Shown: in pieces, positions 9,718 through 18,610 of the stretch | How the letters are laid out: each line of letters opens with the position of its first letter | Numbering within the stretch: position 1 is the stretch's first letter | Assembly: GCF_004323635.1 (NCBI RefSeq) | Contig: NZ_CP036515.1 | Location: 2,729,501 to 2,793,500, forward strand | Length of the DNA stretch: 64,000 bases | Direction of reading: 5' to 3' | Source: Lichenihabitans psoromatis | Lineage (GTDB): Bacteria; Pseudomonadota; Alphaproteobacteria; Rhizobiales; Beijerinckiaceae | Translations under genes and position numbers: made by a program | The notes under the pieces: model-generated | Database searches by the model: none | The model's input: the letters and a program-made list of their open reading frames with translations, nothing else | What the model was told of the DNA's origin: nothing

Positions 9718-10677
9718 ATGGCTCTGACCGTCGCCGTCCAGATGGACCCGATCGACCGCATCAACATCGCGGGCGATTCCACCTTTGCCCTGTTGCTCGA
9801 AGCGCAGCAGCGTGGTCATACGCTGCGCTATTACACGCCAGACGCCCTGTCGCAGCGGGGCAGCGATGTCGTCGCCGTCATGCATCCCTTGTCGGTTCGC
9901 GACCAGAAGGGCGATCACTTCACGCTCGGCGATGGTGTCGTGACGCCGCTCGACTCGGTCGACGTGGTCTTGCTGCGGCAGGACCCACCCTTCGATCTCG
10001 CCTATATCACGTCGACGCATCTGCTCGAGCGGGTGCATCCGAAGACGCTGGTGGTCAACGATCCGGCAGGCGTCCGCAACGCGCCCGAAAAGCTGTTCGT
10101 GCTCGATTATCCCGCGTTGATGCCGCCAACGCTCATCACCCGCAACCGAGATGCTATCGAAGCCTTCCGGGCCGAACATGGCGATGTCGTGATGAAGCCG
10201 CTTTACGGCAACGGCGGCGCTGCCGTGTTCAAGGTCTCGCGCCGGGACCCGAATTTCGGTTCGCTATTCGATCTCTTCTCGGTGACGTTCCGCGAACCCT
10301 GGGTGGTGCAGCGGTTCCTGCCCGAGATCGTGCATGGCGACAAGCGCATCATCCTCGTCGACGGTGTCGCGGCCGGCGCGGTCAATCGCGTGCCGGCGCA
10401 GGATGACATCCGCTCCAACATGGTGCGGGGCGGGGCCGCGACCGCGACCGACCTGTCGCCGCGCGAGCAGGAGATTTGCGCCACCGTCGGGCCGGAACTG
10501 AAGCGGCGCGGCCTGTTGTTCACTGGCATCGACGTGATCGACGGCCACCTCACCGAGATCAACGTAACGTCGCCGACGGGGCTGCGCGCCATCAAGCGCC
10601 TGGGCGGCCCGGATATCGCCGCGATGATCTGGGACGCGATCGAGCAGAAGCGCGCGAGCTTTTCGCCGGCGGTCTAA
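9718..10677 (+). CDS. gshB: glutathione synthase
   Basis: GshB joins gamma-glutamylcysteine and glycine with ATP. The 319-residue product has the N-terminal substrate domain [15 protein letters not shown], then the ATP-grasp domain with [14 protein letters not shown] and [20 protein letters not shown], and the metal-binding C-terminal strand [19 protein letters not shown]. Residue order and length match the family closely. The ATG at 9718 was preferred over upstream in-frame starts because it sits at the family N-terminus. Glutathione made here would serve the glyoxalase-like protein at 2550. It converges with the PLD gene. Confidence 0.95.
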   Translation: MALTVAVQMDPIDRINIAGDSTFALLLEAQQRGHTLRYYTPDALSQRGSDVVAVMHPLSVRDQKGDHFTLGDGVVTPLDSVDVVLLRQDPPFDLAYITSTHLLERVHPKTLVVNDPAGVRNAPEKLFVLDYPALMPPTLITRNRDAIEAFRAEHGDVVMKPLYGNGGAAVFKVSRRDPNFGSLFDLFSVTFREPWVVQRFLPEIVHGDKRIILVDGVAAGAVNRVPAQDDIRSNMVRGGAATATDLSPREQEICATVGPELKRRGLLFTGIDVIDGHLTEINVTSPTGLRAIKRLGGPDIAAMIWDAIEQKRASFSPAV

Positions 10678-10698
10678 CGCGAGCGCCGCACCGCGCCG

Positions 10699-12510
10699 CT
10701 AGAACCAGACCTTCCAGTCGCGGCTCGCGTCGTTGTTCGGGTCGAAATACTTGTCCTGCCACGTGTCGTTGGGGCTGAGCCCCGAGAAGGCCTGCTTGCC
10801 GGCCTGCTGGATCACGTAGCGGAACCGGTAATGGTCATAGATGTCCATGACATGGACCATATAGGCTTGCGCCAAAGCCTTGTGGCCCTTCACGATCAGC
10901 AGGTTTTCGTCATTATTGTAGGACGCCCGATAGCCGAGGTTATGGCTGCCGGTGATGACGACGCAATCGTCCGAAAGGGGATCGATCACGATGATCTTGT
11001 CGTGGATGATCGCATGGGCGTTGGGGCCGGCCTTCAGCAATTCCTGCTGCCAGAAGGCGAACTGATCCTTGATGGCGCTCGCGGCCACCACGTCGACCGG
11101 CTTTTCGCCGGGGCGATGGATCAACATCGTGTCGGCGGCCTCGACGGCTTTGGCATCCGTGGCGGCGCCCCGCACGAACACACCGTCATTCGCCTTGGCG
11201 ATCTCGACCGCGACATCGAGGACGCTCGGCTTGCCGGGCTGAAACAGCAGAAACAGAACGGCGTGTTTGGCGGCCCTCATCAGGCCGAAGACCTCGTCGA
11301 GATCGGGTGGAACAGCCTCTGTGGCGCCCCGTCGGGTCGCGCGCGCCTTCGGCGTATTGGGCGAGAACCACAGGGTCGCGTGGCCCTCGTCGATCGGGCT
11401 GTCGGTGAGCGCCGCCCTGGCATCGGCGTCGCGTAAGGCAGCGGATTGCTTGGCTTTACCGTCCGCGGGCGTGTCGGCTTTCAACCTCTGCCAATAGGCG
11501 AGATAGGCCTCCGCGATCGTCGCATCCTGCACTACGAGCGCGTTGTTGGATTGCGCGCAAACGGCTGTGTCGGTCCAATTCGTGCTGCCGAGCAGGACGG
11601 CCTGAGCCTTCCCTTTCGGATCGACATAAACCATGAATTTGTTGTGCCCGATGTGGCCGGACGGCACGAAGCGGTCGATCAGGTCGATGCCGTCATGGTC
11701 GTGCAGAGCCTGCCGGGCCGGGGCGTTTTCCGCGTCGTCCGTCCCTGTGTTGGACAGGATGAGATGTAGCCGCTCGGCCTTGAGCAGGGCCTGTTCGAGC
11801 TCCGGGTCGGTCAACTCATAGAGGGCCGCGTAACAGTCACCGCCGTCCTGCTTGGCGCGATTGAGCAAGAGCAACAAACCTTCGATCATCTGGCCCGCGA
11901 GGGCGTTTCGCAACGGATCGCCCGGCTGGTCGATACGATCGAGCAGGATCTTGAAATCCGGGGCGCCCGACGGACCGGGCTTGACCGCATGCGAGACGAA
12001 TTGGGTCGATAGGATGCCCCGGTTGAAATAGGCGCGGAAGCTGCCGCGCTCGGGCGTCAACGTCACCGGGTCGGTTTCGAGGCTCGTGACATCGGCCAGA
12101 GCGTCAAGCGCCGTGTCGGTCGACGGCGTGCCGCCGACCGGAACGATCCGGTAGGCATAGGTGCCGCCTCGCTTAGCCGTCACGTCCTTCCACTCGTATT
12201 TCTGAATGGGCCAGACCGCGGTCGTGTTCGGTTTCCATTCCGGGTTGGATTGACCCTGAAACCCGACCCAGGCCGGAAGCGCCGTCCAGGCGGATTTCGG
12301 ATGCGCCATATCCTTCCGGTCGATCCGAAAGCCGAGACAATCCGGCAGCTTGTCCGGATAATGCCAGACGATCATGACGACATCGTTGTTCGACGTGGCG
12401 CGCGCCTGCGGCTTGTCCAAGCAACCACCCTCCGGCTGAAACCCGCCTGAGGCTAGCGCCATCGCTTTGCGGTTGCATGACAGGGTTTTGGCTCCGATCG
12501 CGCGAGCCAA
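10699..12510 (-). CDS. phospholipase D-like domain protein
   Basis: This 603-residue protein has two HKD half-sites. The first is GHNKFMVYVDP near residue 287 followed by GSTNWTD, and the second is HDKIIVIDP near residue 500 followed by GSHNLGYRASYNNDENLLI. The second has exact H-x-K-x4-D spacing; the first has one extra residue before the Asp. Proteins of this superfamily hydrolyse or transfer phosphodiesters of lipids or nucleic acids. No signal peptide is obvious. The N-terminal 200 residues (WHYPDKLPDCLGFRIDRKD, then EWKDVTAKRGGTYAYRIVPV) resemble a beta-rich fibronectin-like module. The start may be the Met at residue 1 or 17. The substrate is unknown. Confidence 0.8.
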   Translation of the reverse strand: MARAIGAKTLSCNRKAMALASGGFQPEGGCLDKPQARATSNNDVVMIVWHYPDKLPDCLGFRIDRKDMAHPKSAWTALPAWVGFQGQSNPEWKPNTTAVWPIQKYEWKDVTAKRGGTYAYRIVPVGGTPSTDTALDALADVTSLETDPVTLTPERGSFRAYFNRGILSTQFVSHAVKPGPSGAPDFKILLDRIDQPGDPLRNALAGQMIEGLLLLLNRAKQDGGDCYAALYELTDPELEQALLKAERLHLILSNTGTDDAENAPARQALHDHDGIDLIDRFVPSGHIGHNKFMVYVDPKGKAQAVLLGSTNWTDTAVCAQSNNALVVQDATIAEAYLAYWQRLKADTPADGKAKQSAALRDADARAALTDSPIDEGHATLWFSPNTPKARATRRGATEAVPPDLDEVFGLMRAAKHAVLFLLFQPGKPSVLDVAVEIAKANDGVFVRGAATDAKAVEAADTMLIHRPGEKPVDVVAASAIKDQFAFWQQELLKAGPNAHAIIHDKIIVIDPLSDDCVVITGSHNLGYRASYNNDENLLIVKGHKALAQAYMVHVMDIYDHYRFRYVIQQAGKQAFSGLSPNDTWQDKYFDPNNDASRDWKVWF

Positions 12511-12548
12511 CTGGCGTCATCGGGGCCGGACGTCTATTGAGGCCCGGC

Positions 12549-13790
12549 ATGTCTCATTCATCCGAAACGCCCGCCCCCTCCCATCGCCTTGCCCTCTCCG
12601 TGGTCCTCGCCTCCGTCCTGCTCGACATGGTCGGCATCGGCATTGTGGTCCCGGTCCTGCCGGAGATGATTCGCGCGATCTCCGGGAGTGATATCTCGCA
12701 AGCGTCGGTGGTGGGCGGTTGGCTGTTCGTGGCCTATTCGGCCATGCAGTTTCTCTGCGGGCCAGCCATCGGCAATCTGTCGGATGCGTTCGGGCGACGG
12801 CCGGTGCTGCTGGCCTCGATCCTCGGTCTCGGGCTCGACTATATCGTCACGGCTTTTGCGCCATCGGTCGGGTGGCTGTTCGTCGGTCGTATCATCGCCG
12901 GGATCTGCGGCGCGTCCTACACGACCGCGAATGCCTATATCGCCGATATTACCCCGCCCGAGGGACGCGCCAAAGCATTCGGGCTGATCGGCGCCGCCTT
13001 CGGGATCGGCTTTATCCTTGGCCCGGCCATCGGCGGCCTTCTCGGCCAGTTCGGCCACAAGGTGCCGTTTCTGGCTGCGGCCGCCTGCTCCCTGCTGAAT
13101 TTCGCCTTCGGCTATTTCGTCCTGCCGGAATCGCTGCAGCCCGACATGCGACGGCGCTTCCGATGGTCCCGCGCCAGTCCGTTCGGGGCCGTCGCGGCCC
13201 TGCGTCGCCAGCCCGCCCTGACCCGTTGGGCGATCGTGCTGCTGCTCTTTTTCCTCGCGCAGGCCGTATATGTATCGGTCTGGGCTTATTCGGCGATCGC
13301 CCGATACGGCTGGAGCGAAGCGCAGATCGGCATCTCTCTGGCCCTGGTCGGCATCACGTCCGCCCTGGTGCAGGGGCTGTTGGTGGCTCCCATCATTCGC
13401 CGCATCGGGGAGCGGAATGCGGCGCTGATCGGCGTCGTGGCGGCCTGCCTATCGGCGATCGGTTACATGCTCGCGAGCGAGGGCTGGATGGTCTATGCGC
13501 TGATCATCCTCGGGGCCATTCAGGGGCTCGCGATGCCGGCCATCAACGCGTTGATGTCGCATGAGGTACCGGCCGAGGCGCAAGGGGAGCTGCAGGGCGC
13601 TGTCGCCAGCGTGCAAAGCCTTGCCTCGATTCTCGGGCCACTGCTGATGACGCAGATCTTCGCGGCTTTTACGGCGCCCGGCGCGCCGGTTCTGTTCCCC
13701 GGCGCACCCTTCGCGGCGGCGGCGGTTCTGTTCGGCGCCTCGACCCTGCTGTTGTTACGAACCTCCCCACGACCCGGCGCGGTGGCGTGA
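12549..13790 (+). CDS. MFS drug-efflux-type transporter (TetA-like, DHA1)
   Basis: The 413-residue product has about 12 membrane helices and the motifs of the DHA1 drug-proton antiporters: DMVGIGIVVPVLPEMI in helix 1, GNLSDAFGRRPVLL between helices 2 and 3 (motif A), and the proline/glycine-rich GAAFGIGFILGPAIGGLLG in helix 5 (antiporter motif C). This pattern resembles class-TetA pumps. It does not by itself show tetracycline export, and no TetR-type gene adjoins it. The ATG at 12549 was chosen over an upstream in-frame start because it leads straight into helix 1 and has GAGG before it. Confidence 0.87.
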   Translation: MSHSSETPAPSHRLALSVVLASVLLDMVGIGIVVPVLPEMIRAISGSDISQASVVGGWLFVAYSAMQFLCGPAIGNLSDAFGRRPVLLASILGLGLDYIVTAFAPSVGWLFVGRIIAGICGASYTTANAYIADITPPEGRAKAFGLIGAAFGIGFILGPAIGGLLGQFGHKVPFLAAAACSLLNFAFGYFVLPESLQPDMRRRFRWSRASPFGAVAALRRQPALTRWAIVLLLFFLAQAVYVSVWAYSAIARYGWSEAQIGISLALVGITSALVQGLLVAPIIRRIGERNAALIGVVAACLSAIGYMLASEGWMVYALIILGAIQGLAMPAINALMSHEVPAEAQGELQGAVASVQSLASILGPLLMTQIFAAFTAPGAPVLFPGAPFAAAAVLFGASTLLLLRTSPRPGAVA

Positions 13791-13820
13791 AAAAGCCCGG
13801 CGGATCGCTCCGCCGGGCCT
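13790..13820 (-). terminator. intrinsic terminator of katA
   Basis: A perfect 10-bp stem (GCCCGGCGGA against TCCGCCGGGC) with a 4-base loop lies between the convergent MFS and catalase genes. On the minus strand it is followed by five Ts (13794-13790), which is a classic intrinsic terminator for katA. It may also stop the MFS transcript. Confidence 0.85.
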
Positions 13821-13848
13821 TGACGTTGACGTCGCGTGCTTCGGCCGC

Positions 13849-15441
13849 TTATTCCGCTGCGGTCCGCATCGGCTCCTCGGTCGTGCCATCCGTATAGGTC
13901 GGGTGCTCGAGCCGCTGGCCCGGAGCCGCGCGGCCCGGCAGCGGCGGAAGAGCTTTCGCCTTTTCCAGATCGATACCGGCGCCCGTCGCGACGCGGGTGC
14001 CGTAATCGGGATCGCAATGCCAGAAGTGCCACACCATGCGAAGCTGGATCGCCTCCGGGCAGGCCTTCATGTCGTTGACGAGGTTGTTGATGAGGTCGTC
14101 GCGCTCCCAATCCTGGAACGTGCGATAACGCTCGCCGGCCTGGGTGTAATCGTCCGTGGTGCGGCTGGTCTGATAACGACCGAGACGCCCCTCGACCGGC
14201 TGGTGATAGTCCTTGGCCGGCTTCGGAGCTTCCTTGAGGCTCTGGCCCAGCACGCTTGGCTCATAGTTGACGTTGGGGTTCGGGCCGCCATCGACCACAT
14301 AGGTCATCTGGCCGTCGCGCTGGTTGGTCATGGCGCGGAGGCCCTCACGCGGCGCGTTGATCGGCAACTGCAGATAGTTCGCGCCGACGCGGTGACGCTG
14401 CGTGTCCGAGTAGGACAGCGTCCGGCCCTGGAGCATCTTGTCGTCCGAGAAGTCGATACCATCGACCAGCACCCCCGTGCCGAACGCGACCTGCTCAACT
14501 TCCGCGAAGAAGTTCGACGGGGCGCGATCCAACACCATGCGGCCACAGGGCAGCAGCGGGAATTGATCGACAGGCCACAGCTTGGTGTCGTCGAGCGGGT
14601 CGAAGGAGAGATGGTCGTTCGGGCCATCGGGCATGATCTGCACGCAGAATTCCCACTCCGGGAAATTGCCCTTGGCGATGTTGTCATAGAGGTCGCGCGT
14701 GGCATGGCCGACATCCTTACCCTGGATCTCGGCGGCCTGAGCGGAGGTTAGGTTGCGAATGCCCTGTTTCGGCTCCCAATGGAATTTGCAGAGAACGGCT
14801 TCACCCTCGTCGTTGACGAGCTTGTAGGTGTTGACGCCAGAGCCTTCCATCTCACGATAATTGGCCGGGATACCCCACGGGGACTTGAGGTGCGTCACCA
14901 TGTGGAGCGACTCGGGGTGCATTCCCACAAAGTCGAAGAACCGCCAGGCTTCCTGGCGATTGGTCACCGGATCCGGTTTGAAGGCATGGATCATGTCGGG
15001 AAACTTGATAGCGTCCCGGATGAAGAACACCTTGAGGTTGTTGCCGACCAGATCCCAATTGCCGGCGACAGTCTTGAACTTGACCGCAAAGCCACGCGGG
15101 TCGCGCTCGGTCTCGGGGCTCTCTTTAGCACCGGCCACGGTGGAGAATCGCACCACCATCGGCGTCCTCACGCCAGTCTCGGTCAGCACGCGGGCGCGCG
15201 TGTATTTGGAGGCCGGCTCGTCGCCGATCTTGCCATAGGCTTCAAAATAACCGTGTGCGCCAGCGCCGCGCGCATGAACGACGCGTTCCGGAATTCGTTC
15301 GCGATCGAAATGCGTGATCTTCTCGATGAACTGATAGTTCTCGAGCGTCGCCGGGCCGCGTTCGCCGACCGTCCGGGTAGACTGATTGTCGCGGACCGGG
15401 TGACCCTGACGGGTCGTCAGAATAGTGTTATCCTCAGTCAT
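13849..15441 (-). CDS. katA: monofunctional heme catalase
   Basis: The enzyme dismutates hydrogen peroxide. The 530-residue product shows the distal-haem segment [22 protein letters not shown] with the catalytic His, the Asn-containing [24 protein letters not shown], and, toward the C-terminal end of the core, [18 protein letters not shown]. The proximal-Tyr motif expected further along is not obvious in its textbook form, so I rely on the distal segments and the overall match. The ATG at 15441 opens at [16 protein letters not shown], typical for small-subunit catalases; the longer open frame upstream is not protein-like. It is divergent from the PerR-like gene, which probably controls it. 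Confidence 0.95.
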   Translation of the reverse strand: MTEDNTILTTRQGHPVRDNQSTRTVGERGPATLENYQFIEKITHFDRERIPERVVHARGAGAHGYFEAYGKIGDEPASKYTRARVLTETGVRTPMVVRFSTVAGAKESPETERDPRGFAVKFKTVAGNWDLVGNNLKVFFIRDAIKFPDMIHAFKPDPVTNRQEAWRFFDFVGMHPESLHMVTHLKSPWGIPANYREMEGSGVNTYKLVNDEGEAVLCKFHWEPKQGIRNLTSAQAAEIQGKDVGHATRDLYDNIAKGNFPEWEFCVQIMPDGPNDHLSFDPLDDTKLWPVDQFPLLPCGRMVLDRAPSNFFAEVEQVAFGTGVLVDGIDFSDDKMLQGRTLSYSDTQRHRVGANYLQLPINAPREGLRAMTNQRDGQMTYVVDGGPNPNVNYEPSVLGQSLKEAPKPAKDYHQPVEGRLGRYQTSRTTDDYTQAGERYRTFQDWERDDLINNLVNDMKACPEAIQLRMVWHFWHCDPDYGTRVATGAGIDLEKAKALPPLPGRAAPGQRLEHPTYTDGTTEEPMRTAAE

Positions 15442-15524
15442 GAGGCGTTCCTCTTCATCGTGGAGCAGGAGCGGCAACGCCGTGAACGGCCGTTCCGCTT
15501 GATCTTCGAACCCGTCTGGGTGAC

Positions 15525-15560
15525 AGTGAGAACCATATTCACTTTTGATCATCAAGGCAA
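15525..15560 (-). promoter_or_regulatory. candidate katA promoter overlapped by an inverted repeat
   Basis: On the minus strand TTGCCT (15560-15555), a 17-base spacer and TATGGT (15537-15532) form a plausible promoter for katA. An inverted repeat AGTGA-N9-TCACT (15525-15543) covers the -10 box, as expected for a repressor operator. A second small palindrome, TTGAT-C-ATCAA, lies in the spacer and -35 side. The best candidate binder is the PerR-like product encoded just downstream on the other strand. Confidence 0.5.
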
Positions 15561-15575
15561 GGATGAGATTTGCCG

Positions 15576-16004
15576 ATGAGTCGAAACCAAGAGTTTGAGA
15601 TGCATCCGGATACGCCGCCCAAGCTCCCGAAGAACTATCGGCTCGTCTATGACGTGGTTCTGGCGCAGCCTCCGGGCCAACATGCTGCGGCCGGGGACAT
15701 CTATGCCGAAGCGCGGCGGCGGCAGGCTGGACTCGGCCATTCCACGGTCTATCGCGCGCTGGAACGGTTGCGCGACTTGGGCCTTGTGCATGAAGTGAAG
15801 GTGCCCGGCACCGCCTCGGCTCTCTACGAACCCTCGCGACACGGTCACGCGCATTTTCTCTGCACCGCATGTGGCCGCGTCGAGGATGTCGATTATGACA
15901 TTCCGACGGCCGATATCGTCGCTTTAAACAAAGCCAATCACATCACGATCTCGGATGTGGCGCTGACGTTCAACGGCTTGTGCCAAGCCTGCGCGAAGCC
16001 GTAA
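15576..16004 (+). CDS. Fur-family peroxide-sensing repressor, PerR-like
   Basis: The 142-residue product is a Fur-family regulator with an N-terminal winged helix ([16 protein letters not shown], about 56-71). The structural zinc site Cys96, 99, 136 and 139 is complete. The regulatory metal site His36, His91, His93 and Asp104 aligns without gaps to Bacillus PerR numbering. Asp104, where Fur proteins carry Glu, is the residue associated with fast peroxide sensing; position 85 is Glu rather than Asp. The divergent catalase gene fits a PerR role. The ATG at 15576 has AAGGA upstream; an in-frame TTG lies two codons earlier. There is no HHH haem motif of the Irr type. Confidence 0.83.
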   Translation: MSRNQEFEMHPDTPPKLPKNYRLVYDVVLAQPPGQHAAAGDIYAEARRRQAGLGHSTVYRALERLRDLGLVHEVKVPGTASALYEPSRHGHAHFLCTACGRVEDVDYDIPTADIVALNKANHITISDVALTFNGLCQACAKP

Positions 16005-16007
16005 GGG

Positions 16008-16550
16008 CTAGCCCTCGACGATGCTCCTGTCCAAGGCGGCTGCCATCCCGTCGATGATCCGCGATACAGCGTCGACAGGCGACATCATCGCGGTATCGAG
16101 CACGAGGCGGTGATCCAGCCTCGCCTCGTAGTCATGCGTCAAGACACCCGCCCAGGTCGGGGGGATCAGACCCGTATCGTCTTTGACGCGCCCTTCCACG
16201 CGCCGCCGGTGCTCGACCGGATCGGAACAGATGATCTCGACGTTCAGCAGGGCCGCGCCGTTCCGCTGGGCGACCGATTGCCAGGCCGCGCGCGTTTCCG
16301 GCAACGGATTGACGCTATCGGCAACCACATCGAGCCCGAGCGCGATATGATCCCCGGCCATGCCATATCCGACGAGATAGCCGGCGATGCCGACGGCCTC
16401 GCCCGCATTGCGGATCCCCTGTTCGATCGTGTCGATCCGGATATGGGCGGCACGAAGGCGGCGCGCCAGCAGTCGGGCGATCGTGGTCTTTCCGGTACCC
16501 GGCAACCCGCTCAGCACGATCAGCAGCGGTTGTCTGTCCACCAGCGTCAA
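16008..16550 (-). CDS. P-loop kinase-like ATPase
   Basis: The 180-residue product is a small P-loop protein with Walker A GLPGTGKTTIARLLARRL at about 15-32. It resembles the AAA_33 group of gluconate kinase, chloramphenicol phosphotransferase and similar small-molecule kinases. RIDTIEQGIR after the first helix is a likely substrate-binding region, and SDPVEHRRRVEGR is the lid-type arginine region typical of such kinases. The substrate is not identifiable. Its TTG start overlaps the kup stop codon (TTGA), so the two genes are translationally coupled; a GTG three codons later is an alternative start. It ends three bases from the end of the convergent PerR-like gene. Confidence 0.72.
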   Translation of the reverse strand: MTLVDRQPLLIVLSGLPGTGKTTIARLLARRLRAAHIRIDTIEQGIRNAGEAVGIAGYLVGYGMAGDHIALGLDVVADSVNPLPETRAAWQSVAQRNGAALLNVEIICSDPVEHRRRVEGRVKDDTGLIPPTWAGVLTHDYEARLDHRLVLDTAMMSPVDAVSRIIDGMAAALDRSIVEG

Positions 16551-18481
16551 ATCGAGACCTGCCGCCCGAGCTCCACGGTATTCTCGTGCGGCAGGCGCAT
16601 CACGTCGCCGACATGGCTCGAGTTACGTTCCATCGCGGCATAGATGGCCTCGATCCATCGCGGCAAGCCTCGACCGTCCTCGCGTCGCACGATCGAGGCA
16701 TGGCCGACGTAATAGGTCACGTCCTCGAGATCGAGCCGACAACCGTGATATTCGGCCGTCGCCAGCAGGGCAGGGATGTCGATATTTTCCATAAAGCCGA
16801 ACACCGCTTCGGCACGCCAGAAGTTCGGCGCGAGTTCGTCGACCGTGAGATGCTTGTCGGCAGCGATCCACGGCACCGAGGCGGTGCTGACCGTCAGAAC
16901 GAACAGATACGTGTGAAGCGCGCGGTTATGCTGCATATGCCAGAGCAGCACGGGCGGCACATCGCGCGTGGTCCGCGTGAGGAACACCGCTGTGCCGGGG
17001 ACACGCGGGGTTTGTTTGGCCACCGCCTGGGCGCTGAAATCTTCGACCCGGATGATGCTTTCCTCGAACCGCTTGGCCACCGCTTCGGAGCCGCGATGCC
17101 AGATCCACATCAGTCCGTAGATGAGGGCCGCGATCAGCAGAGGCACATAGCCGCCATCGGCGATCTTCACCGCATTGGCGCCGACGAAGGCCAGATCGAT
17201 GATGAGAAAGAAGGCCGCGACCAGGCCCGCGACGGCCGCGCTCCACTTGAGAATTTCGCGCATGGCGATGAACAGCAGCACGGTCGTGATCAGCATCGTG
17301 AGCGAGACCGCGATGCCATAGGCGCTCGCGAGATGATCCGATTTCTGAAATCCGAGCGTCAGCCCGATCGTCACGATCATCAGGATCCAATTGACGCTTC
17401 CGACGTAGATTTGTCCGTAGCCTTCGGCCGATGTCTGCTTGACCGCGACGCGCGGCAGCCAGCCGAGTTGGATCGCTTGGCGGGTCATCGAAAACGCGCC
17501 CGTGATGATGGCTTGGCTGGCAATGATGGTTGCGAGCGTCGCCAGCACGACCAGCGGGATCAGTAGCGGACCCGGGCAGAGCCGATAGAAGATGTTGCCG
17601 TCCGTCGGGGCGCCGTCGAGCACGATCGCGGCTTGTCCGGCATAATTCAGCACGAGGCTGGGAAACACGACACCGATCCAGGCAAGGCGGATCGGTTTCG
17701 GCCCGAAATGACCCATATCGGCATAGAGGGCTTCGGCGCCCGTAACACAGAGAAAGACCCCGCCGAGTACGAGAAAGCCTTTCACGCCATTGGAGGCCAG
17801 AAAGGCTATTCCATAAACCGGATTGAGGGCGGCGAAGACTCCAGGGTGATGGAGGATGCCGCCGATCCCCATGGCCGCAAGCGCCAGGAACCATGCCACC
17901 ATGATGGGACCGAAGGCCTTGCCGATCCGCTCGGTGCCGAGCGGTTGCGCGATGAATAGCGCCAGCAGGATCGCGACCGCACCCGGCACGATATAGGGAT
18001 GGAACGCGGGGGTCGCCATATCGAGGCCCTCGATCGCCGACAGCACCGAAATGGCGGGCGTGATCGCTCCGTCGCCATAAATCAGCGCTGCGCCGAACAG
18101 CCCGATCGCCACGATGGCGGCCCGATGTTTCTTCATGCCGATCAGCGACATCAGCGCGAGAATACCGCCTTCGCCATCGTTGCCGACGCTCATCGCGATG
18201 GTGACGTATTTCAGCGTCGTGACGATCACCAAGGTCCAGATCAAGAGGCTCAGCAGACCGAGGATCGTCGCGGGCTGCGTGGCATCGCCGATGCCGTCCA
18301 GCACCGTCTTCAAGGTGTAAAGTGGGCTGGTGCCGATATCGCCGAACACGATGCCGAGCGCCGCGAGACCAAGGGCCGGCAGGCTCGTCGTCGGATGTCC
18401 ATGCACGGCGTCGGGCTTATGCGGGCCGGAGGACGGCATCGTCCGTGCGGCGCTGTTTTCGTCTGCGGCACGTGTTGACAT
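16547..18481 (-). CDS. kup: KUP-family potassium uptake transporter
   Basis: Kup is a potassium-proton symporter of the inner membrane. The 644-residue product has about 12 hydrophobic segments followed by a cytoplasmic C-terminal region from about residue 450. Diagnostic motifs are ALGIVFGDIGTSPLYTLKT near the N-terminus, VGNDGEGGILALMSLI, FGAALIYGDGAITPAISVLSA, and TGAEALYADMGHFG. The ATG at 18481 (MSTRAADENS) was chosen; an ATG at 18496 gives five more residues. It is followed directly, with overlap, by the P-loop kinase gene, so the two are probably co-transcribed. Confidence 0.94.
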   Translation of the reverse strand: MSTRAADENSAARTMPSSGPHKPDAVHGHPTTSLPALGLAALGIVFGDIGTSPLYTLKTVLDGIGDATQPATILGLLSLLIWTLVIVTTLKYVTIAMSVGNDGEGGILALMSLIGMKKHRAAIVAIGLFGAALIYGDGAITPAISVLSAIEGLDMATPAFHPYIVPGAVAILLALFIAQPLGTERIGKAFGPIMVAWFLALAAMGIGGILHHPGVFAALNPVYGIAFLASNGVKGFLVLGGVFLCVTGAEALYADMGHFGPKPIRLAWIGVVFPSLVLNYAGQAAIVLDGAPTDGNIFYRLCPGPLLIPLVVLATLATIIASQAIITGAFSMTRQAIQLGWLPRVAVKQTSAEGYGQIYVGSVNWILMIVTIGLTLGFQKSDHLASAYGIAVSLTMLITTVLLFIAMREILKWSAAVAGLVAAFFLIIDLAFVGANAVKIADGGYVPLLIAALIYGLMWIWHRGSEAVAKRFEESIIRVEDFSAQAVAKQTPRVPGTAVFLTRTTRDVPPVLLWHMQHNRALHTYLFVLTVSTASVPWIAADKHLTVDELAPNFWRAEAVFGFMENIDIPALLATAEYHGCRLDLEDVTYYVGHASIVRREDGRGLPRWIEAIYAAMERNSSHVGDVMRLPHENTVELGRQVSI

Positions 18482-18610
18482 AAACAGCTCCAGCATCGCT
18501 CGGCGAACCCATGCGCGATTGGAGGCAGGCATGCAATGGCATGAGTTGAACCGTCGCATAGCCTGACCCATCTGCGGCTGACGACCGCAGCGACAAGGAG
18601 TTCCCGCGCG

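Noticed and set aside
16004..16015. 12-bp palindrome AGGGCTAGCCCT at the end of the PerR-like gene
   Set aside because: It contains both stop codons but has no loop and no T-run, so it is unlikely to be a terminator; likely coincidence.
16586..17566. Long open frame antisense to kup
   Set aside because: It is Asp/His/Arg-rich without any domain and lies entirely opposite to the transporter gene.
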